Shown one piece after another: positions 16,181 to 16,203 of a DNA stretch of 16,203 bases. The notes beneath the pieces were generated by a model. That model was given only the letters and a program-made list of their open reading frames with translations, was not told the DNA's origin and made no database searches. The translations under genes and the position numbers were made by a program. Position 1 is the stretch's first letter. Each line of letters begins with the position of its first letter. The DNA is from Gemmatimonadota bacterium (GTDB taxonomy: Bacteria; 4572-55; J002): the NCBI GenBank assembly GCA_003697105.1, contig RFFQ01000028.1, forward strand, positions 1 through 16,203, read 5' to 3'.

Positions 16181-16203
16181 GGAGGGAAATGAAATGGATA
16201 CCC
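16181..16203 (+). CDS. possible start of a downstream gene (truncated by window end)
   Basis: GGAGGG at 16181-16186 is a strong Shine-Dalgarno match. It is followed by an ATG at 16194, 7 bases on, and by another ATG at 16189 that is too close to be likely. Only three codons are visible, so nothing can be said about the product. The position after a terminator and an intergenic gap fits the start of a new transcription unit. Confidence 0.35.

Noticed and set aside
1-16203. Mobile elements, CRISPR arrays, tRNA or rRNA genes, or a hidden novel system
   Set aside because: I found no transposase, integrase, regularly spaced repeat, attachment-site-like duplication or structured RNA signature. Almost the whole window is explained by conserved respiratory genes.

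Overview
This window carries a complete, canonically ordered fourteen-gene nuo operon (nuoABCDEFGHIJKLMN) for bacterial respiratory complex I, the NADH:quinone oxidoreductase. It also holds one acyl-CoA dehydrogenase gene upstream and one exported dienelactone-hydrolase-family gene lodged between nuoM and nuoN. Every gene lies on the + strand. Base composition is moderate in GC and even throughout, and nothing looks like an insertion sequence, phage, CRISPR array or RNA gene. The source is a bacterium that respires with NADH. The separate nuoC and nuoD genes, a full NADH-input module (nuoEFG), a short NuoG and an exported hydrolase fit many Gram-negative or candidate-phylum lineages. I cannot name the phylum from the sequence alone.

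Layout: bases 1-53 are probably the 3' end of a truncated upstream gene, closed by a good rho-independent terminator at 81-115. An acyl-CoA dehydrogenase follows (150-1307) and then a 199-base intergenic region with a likely promoter (about 1416-1444). The nuo cluster runs from 1507 to 16004 with intergenic gaps of 0-38 bases and several overlaps. A strong symmetrical terminator at 16030-16070 ends the operon. The last 130 bases hold no complete gene, but a Shine-Dalgarno-like GGAGGG and an ATG at the very edge suggest another gene begins there.

How the genes work together: NuoE, F and G oxidise NADH through FMN and pass electrons along Fe-S clusters. NuoB, C, D and I carry them to the N2 cluster and quinone. 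NuoA, H, J, K, L, M and N form the proton-pumping membrane arm. Nearly all expected cofactor ligands and key charged membrane residues are present, so the complex appears functional. The acyl-CoA dehydrogenase would feed electrons into the quinone pool through an electron-transfer flavoprotein that is not encoded here. The hydrolase has no known role in complex I.

No previously undescribed system is evident. The points most worth checking are the exported hydrolase translationally coupled to nuoM, the contracted NuoG that still keeps the off-path N7 cluster ligands, and the glutaryl-CoA-dehydrogenase-like features of the acyl-CoA dehydrogenase.
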